The notes under the pieces are model-generated. The model saw nothing but the letters and a program-made list of their open reading frames with translations. It did no database searches and had not been told where the DNA came from. A stretch of DNA of 64,000 nt from Streptomyces sp. WAC06614 (GTDB lineage Bacteria > Actinomycetota > Actinomycetes > Streptomycetales > Streptomycetaceae), in NCBI RefSeq assembly GCF_003949795.1, contig NZ_RPRY01000003.1, forward strand, positions 1 through 64,000, given 5' to 3'. This document shows positions 25,828 to 35,282 of the stretch, piece after piece (position 1 is the first letter of the stretch; every line of letters begins with the position of its first letter). The position numbers and the translations under genes were made by a program.

Positions 25828-26166
25828 GTGGCGAAGCGGAACACCCTGCACGTCATGGTCGACGGGCAGCTCATGGTGGCTCTGACCCCCAAGGAATACG
25901 CCGGCCTCATGACCATGCGCCGGCAGGTGGGCGGACTGGGGGCCCGGCTGCGCGTGGTGCGCGACACCCTGAGGGACACGACCGAGTTCCTTTCGACGCT
26001 GGTCGCCGCACTCGAGGCAGATGACCGTGCCGGGTGTCACCACTCGGCCGGAAGTGCCGCGCCCCCCATTGCCGTCCTGCTCGCTTCAGCACCCGAACTC
26101 CTGCACCGCGCCAGGCGCGTTGCGGGGAATCCCCGCAGCCGTTCCCCGCGACGGCGTAGGCATTGA
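25828..26166 (+). CDS. Small conserved protein, paralogue of the gene at 49698-50057
   Basis: A 112-residue protein from GTG 25828 (GGGAAGG upstream). It starts MAKRNTLHVMVDGQLMVALT, then has a basic helix EYAGLMTMRRQVGGLGARLRVVRDTL and a basic tail. The protein at 49698-50057 shares MAK, VDG, VALT, the EY and RRQ positions, and RLRxxR at the same spacing. I do not recognise the family. Both copies sit just after a riboswitch-controlled B12 gene and a strong hairpin, hinting at a B12-linked or regulatory role. This is inference. Confidence 0.7.
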   Translation: MAKRNTLHVMVDGQLMVALTPKEYAGLMTMRRQVGGLGARLRVVRDTLRDTTEFLSTLVAALEADDRAGCHHSAGSAAPPIAVLLASAPELLHRARRVAGNPRSRSPRRRRH

Positions 26167-26245
26167 ACTGTCTACGCCTGGCCGGCAAGGCAGCGTCCTC
26201 GGTCCAGGGGTCCCGCGAAAGCGGCCACGTTTGGAGACAGTCAAC

Positions 26246-27838
26246 ATGTCCACCCGCACACCGACTCGCCGCGTCGAGGTCCTCGGCCCTCCGGGCGAGC
26301 GCCATGGCGAGATCCTCACTCCGGAGGCGCTGGAGTTCCTGGCGCGGCTCGACGCCGCGTTCGCGAACCGCCGCCGCGAGATCCTCACGGCGCGCCGCCA
26401 CCGTGCGGACCGCCTCGCCTCGGGATCCCCGTTGGGCTTTCCCCGTGCCACCTCGGCCGTCCGTGACGCCCCCAACTGGCGGGTCGCACCGCAGGCTCCG
26501 GGCCTGACCGACCGCCGTGTGGAGATCACCAGTCCGCCGACTCCCCGGATGGCGGTCCACGCCCTGAACTCCGGTGCCCGGGTGTGGGTGGCTGATTTCG
26601 AAGACGCCACCTCCCCTCTCTGGGAGAACATCGTCGGCGGCCAGTTGACCCTCCTCGATGTGTGTCGGCGGCGCATCGACTTCACCACCCCGGAGGGCAA
26701 GGAGTACCGACTTGGCACAGCCTTGCCAGCCATCATGGTCCGCCCCCGCGGCTGGCACCTGGAAGAAGAGCACCTGACGGTCGACGGCCGCTTCCTGTCG
26801 GCGTCCCTGGTCGACTTCGGCCTCTATCTCTTCCACTGCGCGAAGCACCGGATCGACAGCGACTCCGGCCCGTACTTCTACCTCCCCAAGTTGGAGAACC
26901 GGTACGAGGCACGCCTCTGGAACGACGTGTTCCTCCTTGCCCAGGACCTCCTCGGCATCCCGCGCGGCACGATCCGGGCCACCGCAATCATCGAGACGGT
27001 CACTGCCGCGTTCGAGATGGAGGAGATCCTCTACGAACTGCGCGAGCACAGCGCCGGCCTCAACGCCGGCCGCTGGGACTACCTCTTCAGCTTCATCAAG
27101 ACCTTCGGCCACCACCCTCGCTTCCTGCTGCCGGACCGCACCGAGATCGCCATGAGCGCGCCCTTCATGAGGGCGTACGCCGCACTGCTCGTCCGCACCT
27201 GCCACCGGCGCGGCGCCCACGCGATCGGCGGCGTCGCGGCCCACCTCCCGCACAAGGGCCCCGCGGCCGGCCAGGCCATGGTGGACAAGGTGCGCCTCGA
27301 CAAGGAACGTGAGGCCAGAGACGGTTTCGACGGAGCCTGGATCGCACACCCCGCCCTGGTGTCCGTCTGCCGCGAGGCCTTCGACGCAGTTCTCGCCGGC
27401 CGCCCGCACCAGATTCACCGCGCACTTGACGGCGTGCGGGTGAGCACCACCGATCTGCTGTCCGTACGCCGCTCAGCCCTGCCGCCGTCGAGGGAAGAGA
27501 TCCGGTCGAACGTGTCCGTCGCCCTGCGCTACTTCGATGCCTGGCTGCGGGGTCGGGGTGCCGTCGCTCTGGACGGGCTGCTGGAGGACACTGCCACGGC
27601 CGAGATCGCCCGAGCCCGGCTCTGGCAGTGGACGCGGCATCGCCTGATCTCCCGGGAGGAGCTGCGTGGTCTGATCGACACCGAATCCGCCGCCCTGGCC
27701 CGGGAGCAGCCCGGCGCGCGGGTGTCAGAAGCCCGTGAGGTCCTCGAACGGTCGATTGTCATGCGTGACTTGCCTGCCTTCTTCACCCCCGAGGCGTACC
27801 GCCGTCACCTCGTCCGCCGTGTGGCGGTGTCGTCATGA
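26246..27838 (+). CDS. aceB: Malate synthase A (first copy)
   Basis: A 530-residue malate synthase A, condensing glyoxylate with acetyl-CoA to malate. Family motifs run in order: VWVADFEDATSPLWENIVGG, GPYFYLPKLENRYEARLWND, a catalytic-loop Arg in RGTIRATAIIETV, and AFEMEEILYELREHSAGLNA then GRWDYLFS. ATG 26246 has GGAGACAG upstream. It is the intact one of two copies here; the other (29711-31308) pairs with isocitrate lyase. Its last codons overlap folP (ATGA). It lies in the metE direction, behind a hairpin, so riboswitch control is only possible by read-through. Confidence 0.94.
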   Translation: MSTRTPTRRVEVLGPPGERHGEILTPEALEFLARLDAAFANRRREILTARRHRADRLASGSPLGFPRATSAVRDAPNWRVAPQAPGLTDRRVEITSPPTPRMAVHALNSGARVWVADFEDATSPLWENIVGGQLTLLDVCRRRIDFTTPEGKEYRLGTALPAIMVRPRGWHLEEEHLTVDGRFLSASLVDFGLYLFHCAKHRIDSDSGPYFYLPKLENRYEARLWNDVFLLAQDLLGIPRGTIRATAIIETVTAAFEMEEILYELREHSAGLNAGRWDYLFSFIKTFGHHPRFLLPDRTEIAMSAPFMRAYAALLVRTCHRRGAHAIGGVAAHLPHKGPAAGQAMVDKVRLDKEREARDGFDGAWIAHPALVSVCREAFDAVLAGRPHQIHRALDGVRVSTTDLLSVRRSALPPSREEIRSNVSVALRYFDAWLRGRGAVALDGLLEDTATAEIARARLWQWTRHRLISREELRGLIDTESAALAREQPGARVSEAREVLERSIVMRDLPAFFTPEAYRRHLVRRVAVSS

Positions 27839-28728
27839 GTTCGTTCAGCACCCGGACGGGTACATCGCGCACGAGCGGCCGTGAGGAACGCGTCGTCGCG
27901 GGGTTGCCGAAGTGGGACCGGTGCGCGGTCATGGGCGTCGTGAACGTGACCCCCGACTCCTTCTCCGACGGCGGTCACTGGTTCGACGCGGCAACTGCCG
28001 TCAAGCACGGTCTGGACCTCGTGGCCGAGGGCGCCGACCTGGTCGACGTCGGCGGCGAGTCGACCCGCCCCGGCGCCTCCCGTGTCGACGAGGAGGAAGA
28101 ACTGCGGCGCGTCATCCCGGTCGTTCGAGACCTGACGGCAGAAGGTGTCCTCGTGTCCGTCGACACCATGCGCGCCTCCGTCGCCGCACGGGCGATCGAC
28201 GCGGGCGCTGTCCTGGTCAACGACGTCAGCGGGGGCCTGGCCGACCCCGCGATGGTCCCGGCCGTGGCGGCCGGCGGAGTCCCCTTCGTGGTCATGCACT
28301 GGCGGGGGTTCAGCCACGACATGAACAGCCGCGCGGTGTACGAGGACGTGGTGCGCGAGGTCGTCGCGGAACTCGGAGCCCGTGTCGAGGCCGTAGTGGC
28401 CGCAGGCATCCCCCGGGAGCGACTGGTGATCGATCCGGGACTGGGCTTCGCCAAACGGGCCGAGCACGACCTCCGCCTGGTCGCGGGCCTGGCCGAGATG
28501 TGCTCGCTGGGCCGTCCCGTCCTGGTTGCGGGCTCCCGGAAGAGGTTCCTCGGACACGTGCTGGCCGACGCGGACGGCACACCACCACCCGCGCATGGAC
28601 GGGACGCCGCCACGGCTGCCCTCTCGGCGATCGCCGCCTACCAGGGTGCCTGGGCCGTCAGGGTCCATGACGCCCGTGCGACGGTCGACGCGGTCAAGGT
28701 TGCTCACGCGATCGCTGCTGCCGGCTGA
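27835..28728 (+). CDS. folP: Dihydropteroate synthase
   Basis: A 297-residue TIM-barrel enzyme that joins p-aminobenzoate to pterin pyrophosphate in folate synthesis. Signature motifs: MGVVNVTPDSFSDGG, GGESTRPGA, VLVNDVSGG, DPGLGFAKRAEHDL and GSRKRFLG. The start overlaps the aceB stop (ATGA), so translation is coupled. Its place near metE may reflect the demand MetE makes on folate. It may be a second folP in the genome, as the usual folate cluster is not here. Confidence 0.93.
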   Translation: MSSFSTRTGTSRTSGREERVVAGLPKWDRCAVMGVVNVTPDSFSDGGHWFDAATAVKHGLDLVAEGADLVDVGGESTRPGASRVDEEEELRRVIPVVRDLTAEGVLVSVDTMRASVAARAIDAGAVLVNDVSGGLADPAMVPAVAAGGVPFVVMHWRGFSHDMNSRAVYEDVVREVVAELGARVEAVVAAGIPRERLVIDPGLGFAKRAEHDLRLVAGLAEMCSLGRPVLVAGSRKRFLGHVLADADGTPPPAHGRDAATAALSAIAAYQGAWAVRVHDARATVDAVKVAHAIAAAG

Positions 28729-28734
28729 AAATGA

Positions 28735-28783
28735 GGAACGGTGGGGGTGTGACGACACCACTCGCCACACCACCCACCGTTCC
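28735..28783. terminator. Bidirectional terminator between folP and hbd
   Basis: GGAACGGTGGG pairs with CCCACCGTTCC, extended inside by GGTGTG/CACACC. It separates the convergent folP and 3-hydroxybutyryl-CoA dehydrogenase genes. Confidence 0.8.
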
Positions 28784-28829
28784 CGACCACCTCCGGCGCA
28801 CCCTCAGCCCCGGAGTCGTGCCAGGCCCC

Positions 28830-29714
28830 TCAGACCCGGCCGTATGTGTGGAACCCGCGGCCGCTCTTGCGGCCGAGCAGCCCGGCCTGGACCATCCGCT
28901 GGAGCAGCGGGGGCGGGGCGTACAGGGGCTCCTTGAATTCCTCGTACAGCGACTCGGCGATCGCGGCGACGGTGTCCAGGCCGATCAGGTCGGCGAGCTT
29001 GAGCGGGCCCATGGGGTGGGCGCAGCCCAGCTCCATGCCGGCGTCCACATCGGCGGCGCTCGCGAACCCGGACTCGGCCATGCGGATGGCGGAGAGCAGG
29101 TACGGGATCAGCAGCGCGTTGACGACGAAGCCTGCCCGGTCCTGGGACCGGACCGTGGTCTTCCCGAGGGCATCACGGGCGAACGTCTCGACTGCGGTGA
29201 TGGTGTCCGCCGACGTGTGGAGGGAGGAGACGACCTCGACCAGGGGGAGGACGGGTACGGGGTTGAAGAAGTGGAGTCCCACGACCCGGTCGGCGCGGCC
29301 GGTGGCCATGCCCAGGCGCATGATCGGGATGGCTGAGGTGTTCGTGGCGAGGATCGCTTCCGGATCCGCGACGATCTTGTCGAGGGCCGTGAAGATCTCC
29401 GTCTTGGCTTCGGGGTTCTCGGTGACGGCCTCGATCACGAGCTGCCGGTCGCCGAGGTCCTCCAGGTCCCCGGTGAAGACGAGGCGCGCCAGGGCGTCTT
29501 CGGCGGAGATCCGGTCGAGCTTGCCGCGCTGGACCGCTCGTTCCAGGGAGACGGCCACGCGCTGGCCGGCGGCACGGGCGGCGGTGGCGTCGGCTTCGGC
29601 GACGACGGTGTCGAGGCCGGCGCGGGCGCACACCTCGGCGATGCCCGCGCCCATCTGGCCGCCGCCGACGACACCGACACGCCGGATACCGGCAGGCTGC
29701 AGGAGGGCGTTCAC
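28830..29714 (-). CDS. 3-hydroxybutyryl-CoA dehydrogenase
   Basis: A 294-residue NAD(P)-dependent dehydrogenase, acting on (S)-3-hydroxybutyryl-CoA. The N-terminal Rossmann fold has VGVVGGGQMGAGIAEVCARAG. Later come TNTSAIPI, the catalytic His in VGLHFFNPVPVLPLVEVV, and the C-terminal AHPMGPLKLADLIGLD. The GTG start overlaps the end of the malate synthase (GTGA), so it is the third gene of an aceA-aceB-hbd unit. It probably feeds acetoacetyl/butyryl-CoA intermediates toward acetyl-CoA. Confidence 0.93.
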   Translation of the reverse strand: MNALLQPAGIRRVGVVGGGQMGAGIAEVCARAGLDTVVAEADATAARAAGQRVAVSLERAVQRGKLDRISAEDALARLVFTGDLEDLGDRQLVIEAVTENPEAKTEIFTALDKIVADPEAILATNTSAIPIMRLGMATGRADRVVGLHFFNPVPVLPLVEVVSSLHTSADTITAVETFARDALGKTTVRSQDRAGFVVNALLIPYLLSAIRMAESGFASAADVDAGMELGCAHPMGPLKLADLIGLDTVAAIAESLYEEFKEPLYAPPPLLQRMVQAGLLGRKSGRGFHTYGRV

Positions 29715-31308
29715 GCGTTCACCTGCGCGGGGGCACGGCGGACCAGGTGACGGGTGTAGGCGTCGGGCGTGAAGAACAGCGGGAGCTGCATCGAGAGCGC
29801 GGAGTCCACGAAGACCTCCCGGGCTTCGAGGGCGAGCGCCTGCGGGTCCTCGGCCTCCAGGGTCGCGCATTCGGCGTCGAGGAGGTCGATGACCGTGTCC
29901 GGTCCACCCGGTCGTGGCGCAGCCACTGCCAGATCTGGACGCGGGCGATCTCGGCGGTGGCTGCGTCCTCCATCAGGCCGTTCAGCGCGACGGCGCCGCT
30001 GCCGCGCAGCCAGGCGTCGAAGTAGCGCAGGGCCACGGCAATGTTCGAGCGGATGCCCTCGGAGGTCGGCGGGGCGGCAATCCTGCGCACGGACAGCAGG
30101 TCGGCGGCGGTGACTTCGACGTCCTCCCGGGTGCGTTCCAGTTGGTTCGGCCGGTCCCCGAGGACGCCGTCGAAGATCTCGCGGCAGAGGGGGACGAGGC
30201 CGGGGTGGGCGACCCAGGATCCGTCGAAGCCGTCCTCGGCCTCCCGCTCCTTGTCGAGGCGGACCTTCGCGAACGCCGCGGCGTTCGCGTCCGGGTCCTT
30301 GCTCGGGACGTGGGCGGCCATGCCGCCGATGGCATGGGCTCCGCGCTTGTGGCAGGTGCGGACGAGGAGTTCGGTGTACGCCCGCATGAAGGGGGCGGTC
30401 ATGGTGACGGCGGCGCGGTCGGGAAGCTGGAAGTCGGTGCGGTGGCCGAAGGTCTTGATGAGGCTGAACAGGTAGTCCCAGCGGCCCGCGTTGAGGCCGG
30501 CGCTGTGCTCGCGCAGCTCGTACAGGATCTCCTCCATCTCGAACGCGGCCGTGATCGTCTCGATCAGGACCGTGGCGCGGACCGTGCCGCGCGGGATGCC
30601 GAGGAGGTCCTGGGCGAACACGAAGATGTCGTTCCACAGGCGGGCCTCGGTACGGTTCTCCAACTTCGGGAGGTAGAAGTAGGGGCCGTACCCGGCGTCG
30701 ATCTGGCGCTGCGCGCAGTGGAAGAAGTACAGGCCGAAGTCTACGAGCGAGGCGGACACGGGCCGTCCGTCGACCTCCAGGTGTTCTTCCAGGAGGTGCC
30801 AGCCGCGCGGGCGGACCATGATGGTCGCGAGGTCCGACCCGAGGCGGTACTCCTTGCCCTCGGAGGTCGTGAAGTCGATTCGGCGCTCGATGGCGTCGAG
30901 CAGGTTGAGCTGACCGGCAATGACGTTGTTCCAGGTGGGTGCGGTGGCGTCCTCGAAGTCGGCCATCCACACCTTGGCCCCGGAGTTCAGTGCGTTGATC
31001 GCCATGCGGCGCTCCGGCGGGCCGGTGATCTCCACTCGGCGATCGGTCAGGCCTGGGGCGGGCGGGGCCACGCGCCAGTCGGTGTCGGCGCGGACCGCGG
31101 CCGTGGCGCGGGAGAAGTCCAGTGGCGTGCCGGACGCCAAGTGGGCGGAGCGGCGGCGGCGTTCCTTGAGGATTTCCAGACGGCGGTCCGCGAAGGCGTC
31201 GTCGAGCCGGGCGATGAATTCCAGGGCCTCGGGAGTCAGGATCTCCTCGTGGCGCTCAGCCGGCGCGCCGAGAACCCGGACGCTGCTGATCAGGGGCGTG
31301 AGTGACAT
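29711..31308 (-). pseudogene. aceB: Malate synthase A (second copy), frameshifted near 29903
   Basis: From ATG 31308 (GAGGAG site) about 465 residues are clear malate synthase, strongly similar to the copy at 26246. At RHDRVD the frame breaks. One frame over, the expected C-terminus resumes (DTVIDLLDAECATLEAE, then PLFFTPDAYTRHLVRR) to a stop at 29711. Restoring one C near 29903 would repair it to about 532 residues. Because it lies between isocitrate lyase and hbd in one direction and the rest is perfectly conserved, sequence error is a real possibility. Confidence 0.88.
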
Positions 31309-31337
31309 GAGGTTCTTCTCCTCAGCGGTGGGCGGCG

Positions 31338-31369
31338 GGCGCCCGAAGGGGGGGAACCCCTCGGGCGCC
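31338..31369 (-). repeat. Hairpin between aceA and aceB
   Basis: GGCGCCCGAAGGGG pairs with CCCCTCGGGCGCC with one bulged A. It lies in the 120-bp gap of the aceA-aceB unit and may attenuate or stabilise the transcript, giving more lyase than synthase. Confidence 0.6.
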
Positions 31370-31428
31370 GTCGGACGGCGAGCGGCAGAGCGCCGGGCTG
31401 GACCCGGCTGGACCCGGAGCGGAGATTC

Positions 31429-32712
31429 CTAGTGGAACTGCTCTTCCTCGGTGGAGCCGGCGAGCGCGGTGGTGGAGGAGGCCGGGTTGACGGCGGTGGA
31501 GACGAGGTCGAAGTAGCCGGTGCCGACCTCCCGCTGGTGCTTGACGGCGGTGAACCCCTGGGCCTGGGCGGCGAACTCTCGCTCCTGGAGGTCCACGTAG
31601 GCGGTCATGCCGTGCTCGGCGTAGCCGCGGGCGAGGTCGAACATGCCGTGGTTGAGGGAGTGGAAGCCGGCCAGGGTGATGAACTGGAAGCGGTAGCCCA
31701 TCGCGCCCAGCTCCCGCTGGAACTTGGCGATCTGGTCGTCGTCCAGCGCGGCCTTCCAGTTGAAGGACGGCGAGCAGTTGTAGGCCAGCATCTGGTCGGG
31801 GTACTGCGCGTGGATCGCCTCGGCGAACTCGCGGGCCTGGGCCAGGTCCGGGGTTCCGGTCTCCACCCAGATCAGGTCGGCGTACGGGGCGTAGGCGAGG
31901 CCGCGGGCGATGACCGGAGCCATGCCGTTGCGGACGTGGTAGAAGCCCTCTGCGGTGCGCTCGCCCGTGCAGAACTCGGCGTCGCGCTCGTCGACATCGC
32001 TGGTCAGCAGAGTGGCCGCGAGCGCGTCGGTACGGGCGATGATCAGCGTCGGGGTGTCCGCGATGTCGGCGGCCAGACGGGCCGCGTTCAGGGTGCGGAT
32101 GTGCTGCGAGGTCGGCACGAGGACCTTGCCGCCGAGGTGACCGCACTTCTTCTCGGAGGCCAGCTGGTCCTCGTAGTGGATGCCCGCGGCGCCCGCCGCG
32201 ATCATCGCCTTGGTCAGCTCGAAGGCGTTCAGCGGTCCGCCGAAGCCGGCCTCCGCGTCCGCGACGATCGGCGCGAGCCAGTCCGTCGTGTCCGTGCCGC
32301 CCTCGGCGGTGGCGATCTGGTCGGCGCGCAGCAGCGCATTGTTGATCCGACGGACCACCTGGGGAACCGAGTTGACCGGGTAGAGGCTCTGGTCCGGGTA
32401 GGTGTGCCCGGCCTGGTTCGCGTCGGCCGCGACCTGCCAGCCGGAGAGGTAGATGGCCTGCAGCCCGGCACGCACCTGCTGGACCGCCTGGCCGCCGGTG
32501 AGCGCGCCGAGGGCGTGGATGTAGTCCTGCTCGTGGAGCTGCCGCCACAGCCGCTCGGCGCCGCGCCGGGCCAGGGTGTGCTCCTCGCGCACGCTGCCCG
32601 ACAGGCGGACCACGTCCTCGGCGGAGTACGTCCGCTCGATCCCCGCCCACCGCGGGTCGTCCGCCCAGCGCTGCTTGAGCTGCTCGGCCGCCGCCTTGTT
32701 CGCCTCTGCCAT
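31429..32712 (-). CDS. aceA: Isocitrate lyase
   Basis: A 427-residue glyoxylate-shunt enzyme, splitting isocitrate to glyoxylate and succinate. It carries the catalytic KKCGH motif in [20 protein letters not shown], plus [15 protein letters not shown] for metal and substrate binding and [12 protein letters not shown] 32712 ([16 protein letters not shown]) gives the usual family length. It is divergent from the ScfR regulator at 33092, with TTGCGAA-type boxes between them, so acyl-CoA-responsive control is likely. Confidence 0.95.
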   Translation of the reverse strand: MAEANKAAAEQLKQRWADDPRWAGIERTYSAEDVVRLSGSVREEHTLARRGAERLWRQLHEQDYIHALGALTGGQAVQQVRAGLQAIYLSGWQVAADANQAGHTYPDQSLYPVNSVPQVVRRINNALLRADQIATAEGGTDTTDWLAPIVADAEAGFGGPLNAFELTKAMIAAGAAGIHYEDQLASEKKCGHLGGKVLVPTSQHIRTLNAARLAADIADTPTLIIARTDALAATLLTSDVDERDAEFCTGERTAEGFYHVRNGMAPVIARGLAYAPYADLIWVETGTPDLAQAREFAEAIHAQYPDQMLAYNCSPSFNWKAALDDDQIAKFQRELGAMGYRFQFITLAGFHSLNHGMFDLARGYAEHGMTAYVDLQEREFAAQAQGFTAVKHQREVGTGYFDLVSTAVNPASSTTALAGSTEEEQFH

Positions 32713-32991
32713 GACCGTCACCGTTTCCGTCGTCGCTTGTCTTGCCAATGCCCCCGACAGGGATCCGTGCATTGACACTCTGTGCCTGATGAAGAAGGTG
32801 CGGCCGCCGAACCCGCCCGTGGGCCGGAGCTGAGCAATGCTGCCGATCTGCCAGGAGCGGACGGGCCAGACCATCGAAATCAGGGCATGAATCGAGGTTC
32901 TGGGGTCCTTCCCGGCCACCGGTTCCGGCTGGCCGCAGGACCGACTCTGGCACTGGCACTGGGTGCCATCAAGGTTGTACGTCTGCCAAGG

Positions 32992-33033
32992 TTTGCGAAT
33001 CTTCGAGGCTGAAATTGCCAAGCTTGCGAAGGT
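32992..33033. promoter_or_regulatory. RamB/ScfR-type operator cluster between aceA and its regulator
   Basis: Three similar boxes: TTTGCGAA (32992), ATTGCCAA (about 33014) and CTTGCGAAGGT (33023-33033). RamB/PrpR regulators bind TTTGCAAA-like sites. The last 11-mer recurs exactly at 36746 upstream of the paralogous regulator. Confidence 0.6.
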
Positions 33034-33091
33034 TACCGATGAGTCAGGTCGCCGTATGCTGACGGGACCCGTCCGACGGTGGAGGAGTCCG

Positions 33092-34507
33092 GTGAGCAAG
33101 ACCTACGCGGGAACACGGCTGCGGCGGCTGCGTGAAGAACGGCGCATGACGCAGGCCGATCTGGCCAGGGTGCTGGGCATCTCGCCCAGCTACCTGAACC
33201 AGATGGAACACGACTCCCGCCCGCTCACCGTCCCGGTGCTGCTGCGCCTCACCGAGGCCTTCGGGGTGGACCCGGGGTTCTTCTCGGAGCGCGACACCAG
33301 CCGCATGGTCGCCGACCTGCGCGAGGCACTGGCCAAGGAGGTCGCCGAAGCCCGCGTCTCCTCCTCAGACCTTGCTGAGCTGGCCACCCGGATGCCGGCG
33401 GTCGCCTCGGTCCTGCTGGACCTCGGGCGACGCAGCCAGCTCCTTGCGGAGCGGCTCGCCGACGCGGCCGAAGGCCGTGTCGGCCCGGCGGAGGCCCCGC
33501 GCTCTCCTCACGAGGAGATCCGCGAGTTCTTCTACCGGCGGCAGAACTACCTCCACGACACCGATCTCGCCGCCGAGGCCCTGGCCCGCGAGATCGGCAT
33601 CCGCCCCGGGGACGTCATCCGCGCCCTGACGCACCGCCTCGCCGACCGGCACGGTGTGCGGATCAGCGCGGACTCCGACCGGCTGCACCACTACGACGCC
33701 GACAGCCGCGCCCTGCACCTGTCGAGCAGGCTTCGCCCCGGGCAGCAGGCCTTCCGGATGGCCACCCAGCTCGCCCTCCTCGAATACGGCGACGAGCTGG
33801 ACCGGCTGGCCGCCGAGGACTTCCCGGCCGGATCCGAGGCACGCCCCTTGGCCCGGATCGGCATCGCCAACTACTTCGCCGCCGCGCTGATCCTCCCGTA
33901 CACGGTCTTCCACACGGCCGCCGAGGAATTCCGTTACGACATCGAGCGGCTCACCGACCACTTCGGCATCGGCTACGAGACCGTCTGCCACCGCCTCAGC
34001 ACCCTCCAACGCCCCAGGCTGCGCGGGGTCCCCTTCTCCTTCGTCCGGGTCGACCGGGCCGGCAACATGTCAAAGCGCCAGTCGGCCACCGGATTCCACT
34101 TCTCCCGTGCGGGCGGCACCTGCCCGCTCTGGAACGTGTACGAGGCCTTCAGCGCCCCCGGCCGCATCCACGTCCAGGTCGCCGCCATGCCCGACGGGCA
34201 GCGGTACCTGTGGACCGCCCGCGCCGTCACCCGCCACCGCGGCGGCTGGGGCGAGCCCGGCAAGACCTTCGCGATCGGGCTCGGCTGCGAGATCCGGCAC
34301 GCCTCGCGGCTCGTGTACGCCGACGGGCTCGACCTCGACAACACGGCGGCCGCCACCCCCATCGGCATGGGCTGCCGCCTCTGCGAACGCCTCGACTGCC
34401 CGCAGCGGGCGGTCCCCCCGCTCGGGCGGGCGCTGGCCGTGGACGAGAACAGCAGCACGTTCGTCCCGTACCCCGTCATGGGCGACTCCTCGTCCCCCCG
34501 CAGTTGA
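33092..34507 (+). CDS. ScfR/RamB-family short-chain fatty-acyl regulator
   Basis: A 471-residue regulator. The N-terminal XRE helix-turn-helix (about 5-65) reads [20 protein letters not shown] then YLNQME. A central IrrE/M78-like domain (about 150-310) contains [12 protein letters not shown] but lacks an obvious HExxH zinc site. The C-terminal DUF2083 domain ends with C428-x2-C431-x4-C436, where PrpR of M. tuberculosis holds an iron-sulphur cluster. It should sense acyl-CoA and control the divergent isocitrate lyase. GTG 33092 follows GGAGGAG. Confidence 0.9.
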   Translation: MSKTYAGTRLRRLREERRMTQADLARVLGISPSYLNQMEHDSRPLTVPVLLRLTEAFGVDPGFFSERDTSRMVADLREALAKEVAEARVSSSDLAELATRMPAVASVLLDLGRRSQLLAERLADAAEGRVGPAEAPRSPHEEIREFFYRRQNYLHDTDLAAEALAREIGIRPGDVIRALTHRLADRHGVRISADSDRLHHYDADSRALHLSSRLRPGQQAFRMATQLALLEYGDELDRLAAEDFPAGSEARPLARIGIANYFAAALILPYTVFHTAAEEFRYDIERLTDHFGIGYETVCHRLSTLQRPRLRGVPFSFVRVDRAGNMSKRQSATGFHFSRAGGTCPLWNVYEAFSAPGRIHVQVAAMPDGQRYLWTARAVTRHRGGWGEPGKTFAIGLGCEIRHASRLVYADGLDLDNTAAATPIGMGCRLCERLDCPQRAVPPLGRALAVDENSSTFVPYPVMGDSSSPRS

Positions 34508-34570
34508 CGCATCTGGGGTCGGCCCAGGCAGCGCGGACACGCCCCGAAGCCCCTACCAGCCGTGGTGGTC

Positions 34571-35263
34571 ATGGAACCTTCGACATATCCCGAACCCGAC
34601 GTACGTCTGGCGCGCCTCGCGGACGCGGTCAGTCTCCCGCCCGCATGGCCTCCGACCGATGAGTTCCTCGACGACCTCACGAAGCGGACCGGTCTGCGCA
34701 CCCACGACCTCCTGCTCGTCGCGGACCTACCCGTACCCGCGACCGCGTGGCTCTTCGACGAGACGGCCGGCGCTTCCAGTTCCCTGTTGTCGCGTTCCCT
34801 TGTCCTGCCCCCGTCCGGCAGGCAACTGCTGCGCACCCGTGCACGCTCCATGACCGCGCCGGCGGACACGCTCACGCCTCGGCAGCCCCGCCCGTACGAG
34901 CAGTACCCACCGGGCTTCGGCTCGCTCCTCCTGCGGATGCTCGCGCTCCGGAACCTGAACTGGTCCGGGGCGGCCAAGGTCATGTGCCTGATGTCCGGTG
35001 TGTGCAAGGCGGCCTCGACCATCGGAGCCGTGGGACGAGGTGCCAAGGAACTCGATGCCGAGATGCTCGACGGCTTCGCGGCGACGCTCGGCATACCGGT
35101 CGCCGTGTTGGGTGAGCTGACCGGCGTCCGCCCATCGGCCGAGCCTCGCGAACTCGCGCCCAAGGTGGTCGACACAGCCTCGCTGATCTGGGAGGTCCGG
35201 CAGCTGACCTGGGACCAGGAGGGTGCGCTCACCGAGTACGCGGAGGTGCTGGGCGGGAAGTGA
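34571..35263 (+). CDS. Putative helix-turn-helix protein of unknown role
   Basis: A 230-residue protein starting MEPSTYPEPDVRLARLADAV. The N-terminal part has PPTDEFLDDLTKRTGLRTHDLLLVADL. The C-terminal half, LLLRMLALRNLNWSGAAKVM to GFAATLGIPVAVLGELTGV, has the look of two XRE-like helical units. There is no membrane segment. GTG 34562 is an alternative start. It sits between the two ScfR regulators and may itself be regulatory. Not recognised with certainty. Confidence 0.55.
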   Translation: MEPSTYPEPDVRLARLADAVSLPPAWPPTDEFLDDLTKRTGLRTHDLLLVADLPVPATAWLFDETAGASSSLLSRSLVLPPSGRQLLRTRARSMTAPADTLTPRQPRPYEQYPPGFGSLLLRMLALRNLNWSGAAKVMCLMSGVCKAASTIGAVGRGAKELDAEMLDGFAATLGIPVAVLGELTGVRPSAEPRELAPKVVDTASLIWEVRQLTWDQEGALTEYAEVLGGK

Positions 35264-35282
35264 AACCGTCCGGGGCGCCGGA

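Noticed and set aside
29719-30970. Separate 419-codon gene overlapping the second malate synthase
   Set aside because: Only its last 60 or so codons are real; they are the displaced C-terminus of the frameshifted malate synthase, and the rest is a shadow frame.
31432-32775. 447-codon plus-strand frame opposite isocitrate lyase
   Set aside because: Shadow of aceA, which carries the catalytic KKCGH motif on the minus strand.
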